Positions 17,268-24,330 of a stretch of DNA of 64,000 nucleotides are shown here, in pieces. A program made the translations under genes and the position numbers. The notes beneath the pieces were generated by a model. That model was not told the origin of the DNA. It saw nothing but the letters and a program-made list of their open reading frames with translations, and searched no databases. This stretch comes from Frigoribacterium sp. PhB116. Lineage in GTDB: Bacteria; Actinomycetota; Actinomycetes; Actinomycetales; Microbacteriaceae. The first letter of the stretch is position 1. Every line of letters starts with the position of its first letter. The stretch is from positions 1 to 64,000 of the forward strand of contig NZ_SOBE01000003.1 in the NCBI RefSeq assembly GCF_004364285.1. Reading direction: 5' to 3'.

Positions 17268-18454
17268 GAGGTCGCCCCTGCCGTGGTCGCCGCGGGGGTC
17301 GTCGGGTCGGCCGCCGACGTCGGGACCGCCTGCAGCGCGGCGCGCACCGAGGTCCACGACTCGAGGCGGGCCCGGACGTCGTCGCGCGCCTCCCGCTCGA
17401 TCGCCGTCGCGAGCGCCCGCTCGAGCAGGTCGTCGATCACGACCCGCTGCCCGCTGCGCGTCGACTCGATCGCCGCCTCGACCATCGCGAGGCTCATCAC
17501 GTTCTCGTGCACCTCGCCGTGCGGCACGGCACCGGTGCGCAGGGCGCCGACGAACGCGGCGAGCGAGCCCTCGATCCCGTCGCCGACGGTCGCCAGCCGC
17601 GACAGCCGGGGCGACGAGGAGGCGCCCGTCTCGTCCGCGAGGGCGAGCACGGGAGCCTCGTCGCCGTCCCAGAGCGCGGTGCCGGCCGAGCCGCCGACGC
17701 GCCACGAGCCGTTCCAGGAGGTCTCGGCGCCGGGGCTGCACCAGCTGCCCGAGTAGGCGTAGCGCACCCCGCCCTCGAACTCGAAGACGGCGTTCGCGGC
17801 CGCGTCGCCGCGGTACCAGCTCCACGACGGGCTGAACGACTCGCACCAGACCGACAGGGGGTCGGCGTCGAGCAGCCAGCGCACCGAGTCGAACGGGTGC
17901 ACGGCCATGTCGAGCAGCAGGACGTCGTCCATCTGCTCGCGGAAGCCGCCGAAGTGCGGCGCCTTGAAGAACTCGGTCGTGACGACGCCGACCTCCCCGA
18001 GCTCGGCGACCTGCTGCTTGAGGGCGACCAGGTGGTCGTCGTACCGACGCGACTGGCTGACCATGAAGAGCTCGCCCGTCACCTCGGCGGCGGCCGCGAG
18101 CGAGAGCCCCTCGGCGACGTCGAGCGCGACCGGCTTCTCGCCGAGGACGGGCAGGCCGGCGAACAGCGACTGCGTCGTCACGGGGTGGTGCGCCACCGGC
18201 ACCGTCACGTCGACCACCGCGTCGGCCGCGAGGTCGGCGATCAGCGCGCCGAGGTCGGTCGAGACGGGCAGCGACGCGTCTCCGTGGTGCTCGGCACCTG
18301 CCCGGGCGGCGTCGAGGTCGAGGTCGACGATGCCGACCAGCTCGACGTCGGCGCTGTCGGCGAGCGCGCGGAGCCAGGCCCGCCCCATGCCTCCTGCACC
18401 GACCTGGACGACTCGCAGGGCGCCTCCTCGGCTGTCGACCGTGCGGAACGTCAT
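17264..18454 (-). CDS. Gfo/Idh/MocA-family oxidoreductase 2
   Basis: A 396-residue oxidoreductase with the N-terminal Rossmann motif [19 protein letters not shown], the [15 protein letters not shown] lysine motif, and the conserved [13 protein letters not shown] stretch, where the His/Asp pair of the active site sits. The [19 protein letters not shown] region fits the group found beside ThuA proteins. The C-terminal 35 residues are Thr/Ala-rich and disordered. The ATG overlaps the stop of ThuA-like 2 and its own stop overlaps the start of ThuA-like 1, giving a strict ThuA-Gfo-ThuA-Gfo alternation. The substrate is not assigned; a keto-sugar or sugar-derivative oxidation is plausible because family members act on the hydroxyls of pyranosides and inositols. 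Confidence 0.92.
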   Translation of the reverse strand: MTFRTVDSRGGALRVVQVGAGGMGRAWLRALADSADVELVGIVDLDLDAARAGAEHHGDASLPVSTDLGALIADLAADAVVDVTVPVAHHPVTTQSLFAGLPVLGEKPVALDVAEGLSLAAAAEVTGELFMVSQSRRYDDHLVALKQQVAELGEVGVVTTEFFKAPHFGGFREQMDDVLLLDMAVHPFDSVRWLLDADPLSVWCESFSPSWSWYRGDAAANAVFEFEGGVRYAYSGSWCSPGAETSWNGSWRVGGSAGTALWDGDEAPVLALADETGASSSPRLSRLATVGDGIEGSLAAFVGALRTGAVPHGEVHENVMSLAMVEAAIESTRSGQRVVIDDLLERALATAIEREARDDVRARLESWTSVRAALQAVPTSAADPTTPAATTAGATS

Positions 18455-19224
18455 CGCTCGAGGGCCCCTTCGTAGTCGGCCCCCCGGAAGTACTGGCCGG
18501 TCTCGTAGCGCAGCAGGGTCGGCGTCTCGCGCTCGCGCTCGGGGCGTGCCCACTCGACGCCGTTCGCGATCACGCGGCGGACGTCGCGGTGGTGGTAGAC
18601 GGGGAAGTCCTGGTCGCCGGGGCTGAAGAAGAACACCTTGCCGAAGCCACGCCGGTAGGTCATGCCGCTGCGGAACACCTCGCCGCCGGTGAAGCCGGAG
18701 ATGAAGACCAGCTCGTCGGGGGTCGGCACGTCGAAGTACTCGCCGTACATCTCCTGCTCGGGGATGACGATCGGGTTCGGCACGCCGCGCGTGATCGGGT
18801 GCTGCGGGTTGACGGTCCAGACGAGCTCCTGGTCGTGCTCGCTGCGCCAGCGGAGCGTGCAGGTCGTGCCCATCAGCTTCGTGAAGATCTTCGACCAGTG
18901 ACCGGAGTGCAGCACGATCAGGCCCATGCCGGCGAGCACGTGGCGGTGCACCCGCTCGACGACCTCGTCGCTCACCTCGTCGTGCGCCGCGTGGCCCCAC
19001 CAGGTCAGGACGTCCGTCTGCTCGAGCGCCTCCTCGCTGAGGCCGTGCTCGGGCATGTCCATCGTCGCGATCGTGATCTGCGCGTCGGGCAGGTTCTCGC
19101 CGACGCCCTCGGCGATCGCTCCGTGCATGCCCGTGGGGTAGCGCTCGGCGACGTGCTGCTCGATCTGCTCGTGGCGGTTCTCGCCCCAGACGGTCACGCG
19201 GAGGGGGGTGGTGGGGGTGCTCAT
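18451..19224 (-). CDS. ThuA-like domain protein 2 (trehalose-utilization type)
   Basis: A 257-residue protein close to the classic ThuA group: [11 protein letters not shown] at the N-terminus, the [44 protein letters not shown] core, then [32 protein letters not shown] and [20 protein letters not shown]. The WWGHAAHD and LHSGH histidines are family hallmarks that would sit where the amidotransferase-fold active site is. It has a GAGAAGG ribosome-binding site and starts 65 bp after the stop of Gfo/Idh-3, with a 10-bp tandem repeat in the gap, then overlaps Gfo/Idh-2. It is clearly different in sequence from ThuA-like 1, so the operon holds two old ThuA paralogues rather than a recent duplication. 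Confidence 0.9.
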   Translation of the reverse strand: MSTPTTPLRVTVWGENRHEQIEQHVAERYPTGMHGAIAEGVGENLPDAQITIATMDMPEHGLSEEALEQTDVLTWWGHAAHDEVSDEVVERVHRHVLAGMGLIVLHSGHWSKIFTKLMGTTCTLRWRSEHDQELVWTVNPQHPITRGVPNPIVIPEQEMYGEYFDVPTPDELVFISGFTGGEVFRSGMTYRRGFGKVFFFSPGDQDFPVYHHRDVRRVIANGVEWARPERERETPTLLRYETGQYFRGADYEGALER

Positions 19225-19240
19225 GGGCCTTCTCTCGGCA

Positions 19241-19290
19241 GGGTCGTGTCGGGTCGTGTCGGGTCGGGTCGGGTCGGGACGGGTCGGGTC
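19241..19290. repeat. Five 10-bp tandem units (GGGTCGNGTC)
   Basis: Five consecutive 10-bp units with consensus GGGTCGGGTC lie between ThuA-like 2 and Gfo/Idh-3 and run into the Gfo/Idh-3 stop codon. It is a simple repeat; copy-number change would alter the spacing between the two genes but not the protein. Confidence 0.8.
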
Positions 19291-20473
19291 AGGGCGCGGT
19301 CGCGAGCCAGCGGCTGCCGTCGGCGGCGCTGCGCTCGACGGCGTCGAGCACCCGCTGCACCTGGAGGCCCTCGGCGAAGGAGGGGGTCGGCTGCTCCCCC
19401 GCCGCGAGCGCGGCGACGAGGTCGCGGGCCTGGTGGCTGAAGGCGTGCTCGTAGCCGAGGCCGTGGCCGGTCGGCCACCACGAGCCCGTGTACGGGTGCT
19501 CCGGCTCTGTGACGAGCACGCGCCGGAAGCCGAGCTGGTCGACCGGGGCGCCGGCGTCGTAGACCTCGAGCTCGTTCATGCGCTCGAGGTCGAAGGCGAT
19601 CGCGCCGCCCGTGCCGCTGAACTCGAGCCGCAGCGCGTTCTTGCGGCCGGTCGCGACGCGGGTGGCCTCGAAGGTCGCGAGGGCGCCTCCCGCGATCTTC
19701 GCGGTGAAGAGGGCCGCGTCGTCGACCGTGACCTGCCCGCGCTCGGAGGAGGCGGTGCCGCCGAGGCCGCGGACCTCGCCGAGCAGCGGGCGCTCGGTCG
19801 TGAAGGTGTGCAGCAGGCCGCTGACGTCGGTCAGCGCCCGGCCCGTGACGAACTGCACGGCGTCGACGAGGTGCGCACCGATGTCGCCGAGCGAGCCGGA
19901 GCCCGCGACGCTCTTGTCGAGGCGCCAGGTCATCGGGCCCTCGGGGTCGACGAGCCAGTCCTGCAGGTACAGGGCCCGGACCTGACGCAGCTCGCCGATC
20001 GCGCCCCGCGCCACGAGGTCGCGGGCGAAGGTGATCGCGGGCACCCGCCGGTAGCTGAAGCCGACCATCGCGAGGACGCCTCGTGCGGCGGCCCGCTCGG
20101 CGGCGTCAGCCATCTGCTCGGCCTCGGCGACGGTGTTGGCGAGCGGCTTCTCGCAGAGCACGTGCTTGCCTGCCTCGAGCGCGGCCACCGCGATCTCGAC
20201 GTGCGTCGAGCCGGGCGAGCAGATGTCGACGAGCTGGACGTCGTCGCTCTCGACCACGCGCCTCCAGTCGGACTCGCCTCGCTGCCAGCCCCATCGCGCC
20301 GCGGCGGCACGGGTCGCGTCGGCGTCGCGGCCGACGATCGCCGTCATCCGCGGGACCAGCGGGAGGTCGAAGAACGCGGGCGCCGTGCGCCAGGCCTGCG
20401 AGTGGGCGGCGCCCATGAAGCCGTGGCCGATCATCGCGACGCCGAGGTCGCGGCGGGACTCGTCGGGGGACAT
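19289..20473 (-). CDS. Gfo/Idh/MocA-family oxidoreductase 3
   Basis: A 394-residue oxidoreductase heading the six-gene operon. It has the [18 protein letters not shown] Rossmann motif, the [39 protein letters not shown] segment with the EKP lysine, and the [20 protein letters not shown] stretch with the catalytic Asp and His. The C-terminal [26 protein letters not shown] segment is typical of a large group in sugar-utilisation clusters. The ATG has a GGAG ribosome-binding site. Upstream, on the minus strand, a TTGCGT/TACTTT hexamer pair with 17-bp spacing overlaps a ROK operator at 20502-20522, so transcription should follow xylA. The substrate is unknown. Confidence 0.93.
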   Translation of the reverse strand: MSPDESRRDLGVAMIGHGFMGAAHSQAWRTAPAFFDLPLVPRMTAIVGRDADATRAAAARWGWQRGESDWRRVVESDDVQLVDICSPGSTHVEIAVAALEAGKHVLCEKPLANTVAEAEQMADAAERAAARGVLAMVGFSYRRVPAITFARDLVARGAIGELRQVRALYLQDWLVDPEGPMTWRLDKSVAGSGSLGDIGAHLVDAVQFVTGRALTDVSGLLHTFTTERPLLGEVRGLGGTASSERGQVTVDDAALFTAKIAGGALATFEATRVATGRKNALRLEFSGTGGAIAFDLERMNELEVYDAGAPVDQLGFRRVLVTEPEHPYTGSWWPTGHGLGYEHAFSHQARDLVAALAAGEQPTPSFAEGLQVQRVLDAVERSAADGSRWLATAP

Positions 20474-20501
20474 CTGACTCCTTCGTCACGCGTCACCACG
20501 T

Positions 20502-20522
20502 TCGTTGTGGCCAACAACAAAG
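20502..20522. promoter_or_regulatory. ROK/XylR-type operator of the Gfo/ThuA operon
   Basis: The 21-bp core reads TTCGTTG-N6-ACAACAAA on the plus strand. On the minus strand the candidate -10 TACTTT (20525-20520) runs into it, with a candidate -35 TTGCGT at 20548-20543 and a 17-bp spacer. A bound repressor would block this promoter. The site is the strongest palindrome of the three. Confidence 0.85.
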
Positions 20523-20548
20523 TACGGGCGATGGCGGGGGCACGCAAC
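20520..20548 (-). promoter_or_regulatory. Candidate promoter of the Gfo/ThuA/ROK operon
   Basis: Minus-strand hexamers TTGCGT (20548-20543) and TACTTT (20525-20520) are 17 bp apart. Each matches the sigma-70 consensus at only three positions, so the call rests mostly on the overlap with the operator, which mirrors the xylA promoter. Confidence 0.45.
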
Positions 20549-20615
20549 CTGCCCGCACCTCCTCGGGGGATGTCCCGTCGACTCACGGACGTCGGGAGGA
20601 ACGACGACGACGCTC

Positions 20616-20644
20616 TTGTGATCACGGGCACGAGCGCATATGTT
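20616..20644 (+). promoter_or_regulatory. Candidate xylA promoter
   Basis: TTGTGA at 20616-20621 and TATGTT at 20639-20644 are separated by 17 bp, four of six bases of each matching the sigma-70 consensus. The -10 is the first six bases of the ROK operator, and transcription would begin near 20651, inside it. Confidence 0.65.
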
Positions 20645-20659
20645 GGAGACGACAACAAA
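20639..20659. promoter_or_regulatory. ROK/XylR-type operator of xylA
   Basis: The 21-bp core reads TATGTTG-N6-ACAACAAA and covers the -10 and start-site region of the xylA promoter. Compared with the sites at 11610 and 20502 the right half is invariant (ACNACAAA) and the left half keeps GTTG. Confidence 0.85.
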
Positions 20660-20685
20660 CGCTCTCGACGACGAGGACCCCGGAC

Positions 20686-21879
20686 ATGACGACCACTCCC
20701 ACCCGCGACGACAAGTTCTCCTTCGGACTCTGGACGATCGGCTACACCGGCGCCGACCCGTTCGGCGGACCGACCCGCCCCGACCTCGACGTGGTCGAGG
20801 CCGTCGAGAACCTCGACCGCCTCGGCGCCTACGGCATGACGTTCCACGACGACGACCTCTTCGCGTTCGGCTCGACCGACGCCGAGCGCCAGAAGCAGAT
20901 CGACCGCCTCAAGGGCGCGCTCGACGCGACCGGCATCGTCGTGCCGATGGTGACGACCAACCTCTTCAGCGCGCCCGTCTTCAAGGACGGCGGCTTCACC
21001 TCCAACGACCGCGGCGTCCGCCGCTTCGCGCTCCGCAAGGTGCTCCGCAACATCGACCTGGCTGCCGAGCTCGGCGCGAAGACCTTCGTCATGTGGGGCG
21101 GCCGCGAGGGCGCCGAGTACGACTCCGCGAAGGACGTGCAGGCGGCGCTGTCGCGCTACAAGGAGGGCGTCGACATGCTCTCGCAGTACGTGCTCGACAA
21201 GGGCTACGACCTGCGCTTCGCGATCGAGCCCAAGCCCAACGAGCCCCGCGGCGACATCCTGCTGCCGACCCTCGGCCACGCGATCGCGTTCATCGAGACG
21301 CTCGAGCACCCCGAGATGGCGGGCGTGAACCCCGAGGTCGGCCACGAGCAGATGGCGGGCCTCAACTTCACGGCCGGCATCGCCCAGGCGCTCTACCAGG
21401 GCAAGCTGTTCCACATCGACCTCAACGGCCAGCGCGGCATCAAGTACGACCAGGACCTCGTCTTCGGCCACGGCGACCTGCAGAACGCGTTCTCGCTCGT
21501 CGACCTGCTCGAGCACGGCTCGCCCCAGGGCGGCCCGACCTACGACGGCCCGCGCCACTTCGACTACAAGCCGTCGCGCACCGAGGACATCTCGGGCGTG
21601 TGGGACTCCGCCGCCGCCAACATGCGCATGTACCTGCTGCTGAAGGAGCGCGCGCAGGCGTTCCGTGCCGACCCCGACGTGCAGGAGGCGCTGGCCGCCT
21701 CCCAGGTCGCGGAGCTGTCGACGCCGACGCTCGGCGAGGGCGAGGGCTACGAGCAGCTGCTCGCCGACCGTGCCTCGTACGAGGACTACGACGCGGGCCA
21801 GCACTTCGGCGGCCACGGGTACGGGTTCGTCCGCCTGCAGCAGCTCGCGCTCGAGCACCTGATGGGCGCTCGGAACTAG
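20686..21879 (+). CDS. xylA: Xylose isomerase
   Basis: A 397-residue class I (actinobacterial-type) xylose isomerase that converts D-xylose to D-xylulose with two divalent metals. Catalytic and ligand residues are all visible: the His and Asp of [12 protein letters not shown], the [11 protein letters not shown] segment, the Glu and Lys of [10 protein letters not shown], the Glu and His of [14 protein letters not shown], and the aspartates of [18 protein letters not shown]. The ATG has a GAGG ribosome-binding site 9 nt upstream and lies 27 bp after the ROK operator. Length matches the Streptomyces-type enzyme. Its message ends at a strong stem-loop shared with the convergent coiled-coil protein gene. 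With xylB it completes the isomerase route for xylose; no transporter gene is in the window. Confidence 0.98.
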   Translation: MTTTPTRDDKFSFGLWTIGYTGADPFGGPTRPDLDVVEAVENLDRLGAYGMTFHDDDLFAFGSTDAERQKQIDRLKGALDATGIVVPMVTTNLFSAPVFKDGGFTSNDRGVRRFALRKVLRNIDLAAELGAKTFVMWGGREGAEYDSAKDVQAALSRYKEGVDMLSQYVLDKGYDLRFAIEPKPNEPRGDILLPTLGHAIAFIETLEHPEMAGVNPEVGHEQMAGLNFTAGIAQALYQGKLFHIDLNGQRGIKYDQDLVFGHGDLQNAFSLVDLLEHGSPQGGPTYDGPRHFDYKPSRTEDISGVWDSAAANMRMYLLLKERAQAFRADPDVQEALAASQVAELSTPTLGEGEGYEQLLADRASYEDYDAGQHFGGHGYGFVRLQQLALEHLMGARN

Positions 21880-21895
21880 GCAGCTCGCGTCTCGC

Positions 21896-21951
21896 ACCCC
21901 GTTGTGGACGATGCACCTCGTGACGACGGGGTGCATCGTCCACACCGGGGT
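21896..21951. terminator. Bidirectional terminator hairpin
   Basis: A 15-bp perfect stem (21903-21917 with 21930-21944, 12-base loop) extends by six more pairs after one mismatch, giving 22-nt arms. It begins 17 bp after the xylA stop and ends 21 bp before the stop of the convergent coiled-coil gene, so it suits both. Confidence 0.85.
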
Positions 21952-21971
21952 GTTTCGCTGCGCCGGCAGGG

Positions 21972-22913
21972 TCAGCCGAGGGCGGCTCGGGCACGGTCGG
22001 CGGCCTGGCGCGCAGCGGCCGCGTCGGCGTCGGCACGGCGGCGCTCGCGGGTGAGGAACTTCTCGCGGTCGTCGAGCTCGGCGCTGCGACGCTCGGCGGC
22101 GGCGAACTCGTCCCGGAGGCGGCGCAGCTGATCGAGGACGTCGTCACGGTCGTGAGCCAGCCGGGTCGCGCGTTCGTCGACCTCGGCGAGCGCCGCCTCC
22201 GCGTCGTCGGCCTCGTGCTCGGCGTCCGCGGCCGCCTGCTCGGCTGCTCGTCGGGCGGCCTCGGCAGCCGCCTGCCGAGCGGCCTCCCGGTCGCGTGTCC
22301 GTGATCCGCCGCCGGAGGCCGATCCCGTCGCTCCCCCGCCCTCGTCGTCGTGGTCGTCACCGGCGGGGGCAGCGGCGGCGCTCAGCCGCGTCGGGGCGAC
22401 GCCCTCGGGGGCACGGCCGGCGACGGCGTCGGTGAGGTCCGCCTCCTCGAGGCCGTCGGCGGCGAGCGCCCGCACCAGCCGTCCGCTGCGCACGGCGGCC
22501 GCAGCGGCCGCGTCGGCCACGGCGGCACGGAGGGTCTGGTCCACCTCGGCGAGCGCCGGGGCCGAGAGCGGACGGCCCGCGTCGGACGCGAGGAGGCGGG
22601 CGCGGGCGACGAGGCCGGCCAGCGCCTCCTTCCGCTCACGGGTCAGGGCGGAGAGCGCGGAGCGGTCGCCGTCGGTCTGGGCGGTGCGGAACCGGTCGCC
22701 GAGGGCCGCGAGGGCGACGAGGTCGTCCGGGGCGTCGCGGGCGAGGAGGTCGACGGCCCAGGCGGACGCGGAGGCGCGGCGCAGCAGGCGCACGGAGGTC
22801 GCGAGGGCCGCGTCGCCGTCGGACTTCGCGTCGGCAGCCAGGGCGTCGCGGGCGGCGGTGAACTGCTGCGGCGGCAGGGCGTAGAGCTGCCGCGCCGCCT
22901 CCTCGAGGGTCAT
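21972..22913 (-). CDS. Alanine-rich coiled-coil protein of unknown function
   Basis: A 313-residue protein I can place only as a conserved-looking actinobacterial type. Residues 1-180 are helical and Ala/Leu-rich, starting TLEEAARQLYALPPQQFTAARDALAADAK. This is followed by an Asp/Gly-rich linker at about 190-215. The last 100 residues are a highly charged coiled coil (RREAARQ-type heptads, DEAEAALAEVDERATRLAHDRDDVLDQL, then REKFLTRERRRADADAAAARQAADRARAAL). No signal peptide or membrane segment is seen, so it is cytoplasmic. It converges on xylA and is divergent from the second tetR gene, whose operator region lies just upstream. A structural or DNA-associated role is possible but unsupported. 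Confidence 0.75.
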   Translation of the reverse strand: MTLEEAARQLYALPPQQFTAARDALAADAKSDGDAALATSVRLLRRASASAWAVDLLARDAPDDLVALAALGDRFRTAQTDGDRSALSALTRERKEALAGLVARARLLASDAGRPLSAPALAEVDQTLRAAVADAAAAAAVRSGRLVRALAADGLEEADLTDAVAGRAPEGVAPTRLSAAAAPAGDDHDDEGGGATGSASGGGSRTRDREAARQAAAEAARRAAEQAAADAEHEADDAEAALAEVDERATRLAHDRDDVLDQLRRLRDEFAAAERRSAELDDREKFLTRERRRADADAAAARQAADRARAALG

Positions 22914-22956
22914 CGCCCGACCCTACCGACGCCTCCTCGTCCCTCTCCCACCCTCA

Positions 22957-22990
22957 CGATCTTGCACACTGGTGTGCAAGATCGTATGAT
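22957..22990 (+). promoter_or_regulatory. Promoter and palindromic operator of the second tetR operon
   Basis: Bases 22957-22984 are a 28-bp operator with perfect 13-bp arms (CGATCTTGCACAC) and a 2-base centre. Within and beside it, TTGCAC at 22962-22967 and TATGAT at 22985-22990 form a -35/-10 pair with exactly 17 bp between. The start site would be near 22997, at the GTG start codon, so the mRNA should be leaderless. Confidence 0.85.
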
Positions 22991-22997
22991 CGGGGAC

Positions 22998-23657
22998 GTG
23001 CACTCCCCAGCTTCCCCCTCCTCCCCCACCCGGGCGCCGCGACGCGACGCCGCCGCGAACCGCGAGGCCCTGATGGCGGCCGCCGTGCGCCTCCTCAACG
23101 TCGACCCGGCCGTCCCGCTCGAGGCGATCGCCGCCGAGGCGGGGCTGTCCCGACGCAGCGTCTACGGGCACTTCGCGACCCGCGACGACCTCGTGCGCGA
23201 GGTGACCCTGCGCGGTGCGGCGCGGATCGGAGCGGCGGCGGTGCCGGCTCCCTCGGACGACCCGGTCGTGCAGCTCGCCGAGCTCGGCGCGCGCCTGTGG
23301 GCCGAGGTCGAGCACGTCCGCGTCATGGCGCAGCTCACCGTGCGCGGGCCGCTGATGCGCGACGTGGGCACGGCGCTCGCGCCGCTGCGCGCGTTCCTGC
23401 TCGAGACCGTCCGCCGCGGCGTCGCCGACGGCCGGATGCGCGACGACGTCGACGTCGAGACCCTCGCGCACCTCGTCGAGGGGTCGGCGCTGGCCGTGCT
23501 CGACGAAGCGACCGTGCGCGACCTCGACCGCGCCGAGGGCCACCGGCTCGTGATGCTCGCCGTGCTCGGCATGGTCGGGCTCGGATGGCAGGAGGCGGGC
23601 GAGCTCGTCCGCACCACGCCGGCCCTCGCGCTGCGCACCCCGGAGGACCGCTCGTGA
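22998..23657 (+). CDS. TetR-family regulator of the ABC-like/Pip operon
   Basis: A 219-residue TetR-family protein. After a Pro/Ser/Arg-rich tail, residues about 20-65 are the helix-turn-helix (RREAANREALMAAAVRLL region, then LEAIAAEAGLSRRSVYGHFATRDDLV). The C-terminal domain is helical and ends PALALRTPEDRS. The GTG at 22998 is preferred over the ATG at 22986, because that ATG is part of a TATGAT -10 box whose start site falls at the GTG; the message would be leaderless. A 28-bp palindrome overlapping this promoter is its probable operator, so the gene is likely autorepressed. Its stop overlaps the start of the degenerate ABC-like gene (GTGA at 23654-23657), so it controls the operon it heads. 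Confidence 0.9.
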   Translation: MHSPASPSSPTRAPRRDAAANREALMAAAVRLLNVDPAVPLEAIAAEAGLSRRSVYGHFATRDDLVREVTLRGAARIGAAAVPAPSDDPVVQLAELGARLWAEVEHVRVMAQLTVRGPLMRDVGTALAPLRAFLLETVRRGVADGRMRDDVDVETLAHLVEGSALAVLDEATVRDLDRAEGHRLVMLAVLGMVGLGWQEAGELVRTTPALALRTPEDRS

Positions 23658-24328
23658 GGCTCGAGCTCGACCACGTCGCCGTCGGCGAGGGGCCCGGGGC
23701 GCCGCTGCCCGAGCTGACCGCCGTCGCCGACCGCGGCCTGCCCGGGTTCGTCACCGTCGAGACGGTCGACGCCCCCGTGCTCGCGTCGCTGATCGCCGGC
23801 GGGCGCATGGCCCCGACCAGCGGGCAGGTGACCCTGGACGGGAGCGACGACGCGGCCGCGATCCGCGCCTCCTTCGCCCTGGTCGACACCCCGTCGGTGG
23901 CCGAGCCCTTCGGCTCGCTCACCGTCGCGCAGGTCGCCCGGGAGGAGCTCGCGCTCGCCGGCCTCCGCAGCGACCGCGCCTCGACCACCCTGCTGCTCGA
24001 CGAGATCGGCCTCGCCGAGCACCGCCGCACCCGCCTCCAGGCGCTGCCGACGGAGCTGCGCGTGCGCCTGCTCTGCGAGCTCGCCGTGCTGCGCGAGGGC
24101 GTGCGGGGTCTCGTGCTCACCTCGCCCGAGCGGCACGGCGGCGACGTCGCCGCGTGGCTCGCCGTCGTGCACGACCTCGTCGCCCGCGGCGTCACCGTGC
24201 TGACGATCACCGGGGCCGCGGCGCTGGCCGCCGTCGAGGCGCTGCCGGTGCCCGACTTCGCGGACCTCGACACCACCGACACCACACCCGACGACAGCGC
24301 GGTCGCCCCCACCCGAGAGGACCGCTGA
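23654..24328 (+). CDS. Degenerate ABC-ATPase-like protein lacking ATPase motifs
   Basis: A 224-residue protein that keeps the outline of an ABC ATPase but not its chemistry. It opens VRLELDHVAVGEGPGAPLP, in the way ABC domains begin, and retains the AGGRMAPTSGQVTLDG strand that follows the P-loop in ABC proteins. Where the P-loop should be there is FVTVETVDAPVLASLI, with no GxxGxGK[ST]. The signature region reads LPTELRVRLLCELAVL, without LSGGQ, and the Walker B position reads GLVLTSPERHGGD, without the DE pair. It should therefore not hydrolyse ATP. It sits between a TetR and a Pip membrane protein with a GTGA overlap upstream and a 2-bp gap downstream, so it probably partners the Pip protein. 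Confidence 0.75.
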   Translation: MRLELDHVAVGEGPGAPLPELTAVADRGLPGFVTVETVDAPVLASLIAGGRMAPTSGQVTLDGSDDAAAIRASFALVDTPSVAEPFGSLTVAQVAREELALAGLRSDRASTTLLLDEIGLAEHRRTRLQALPTELRVRLLCELAVLREGVRGLVLTSPERHGGDVAAWLAVVHDLVARGVTVLTITGAAALAAVEALPVPDFADLDTTDTTPDDSAVAPTREDR

Positions 24329-24330
24329 CC

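Noticed and set aside
22986-22997. ATG at 22986 as start of the second tetR gene
   Set aside because: It lies within the TATGAT -10 box at 17 bp from TTGCAC, so it would be upstream of the expected transcript start.
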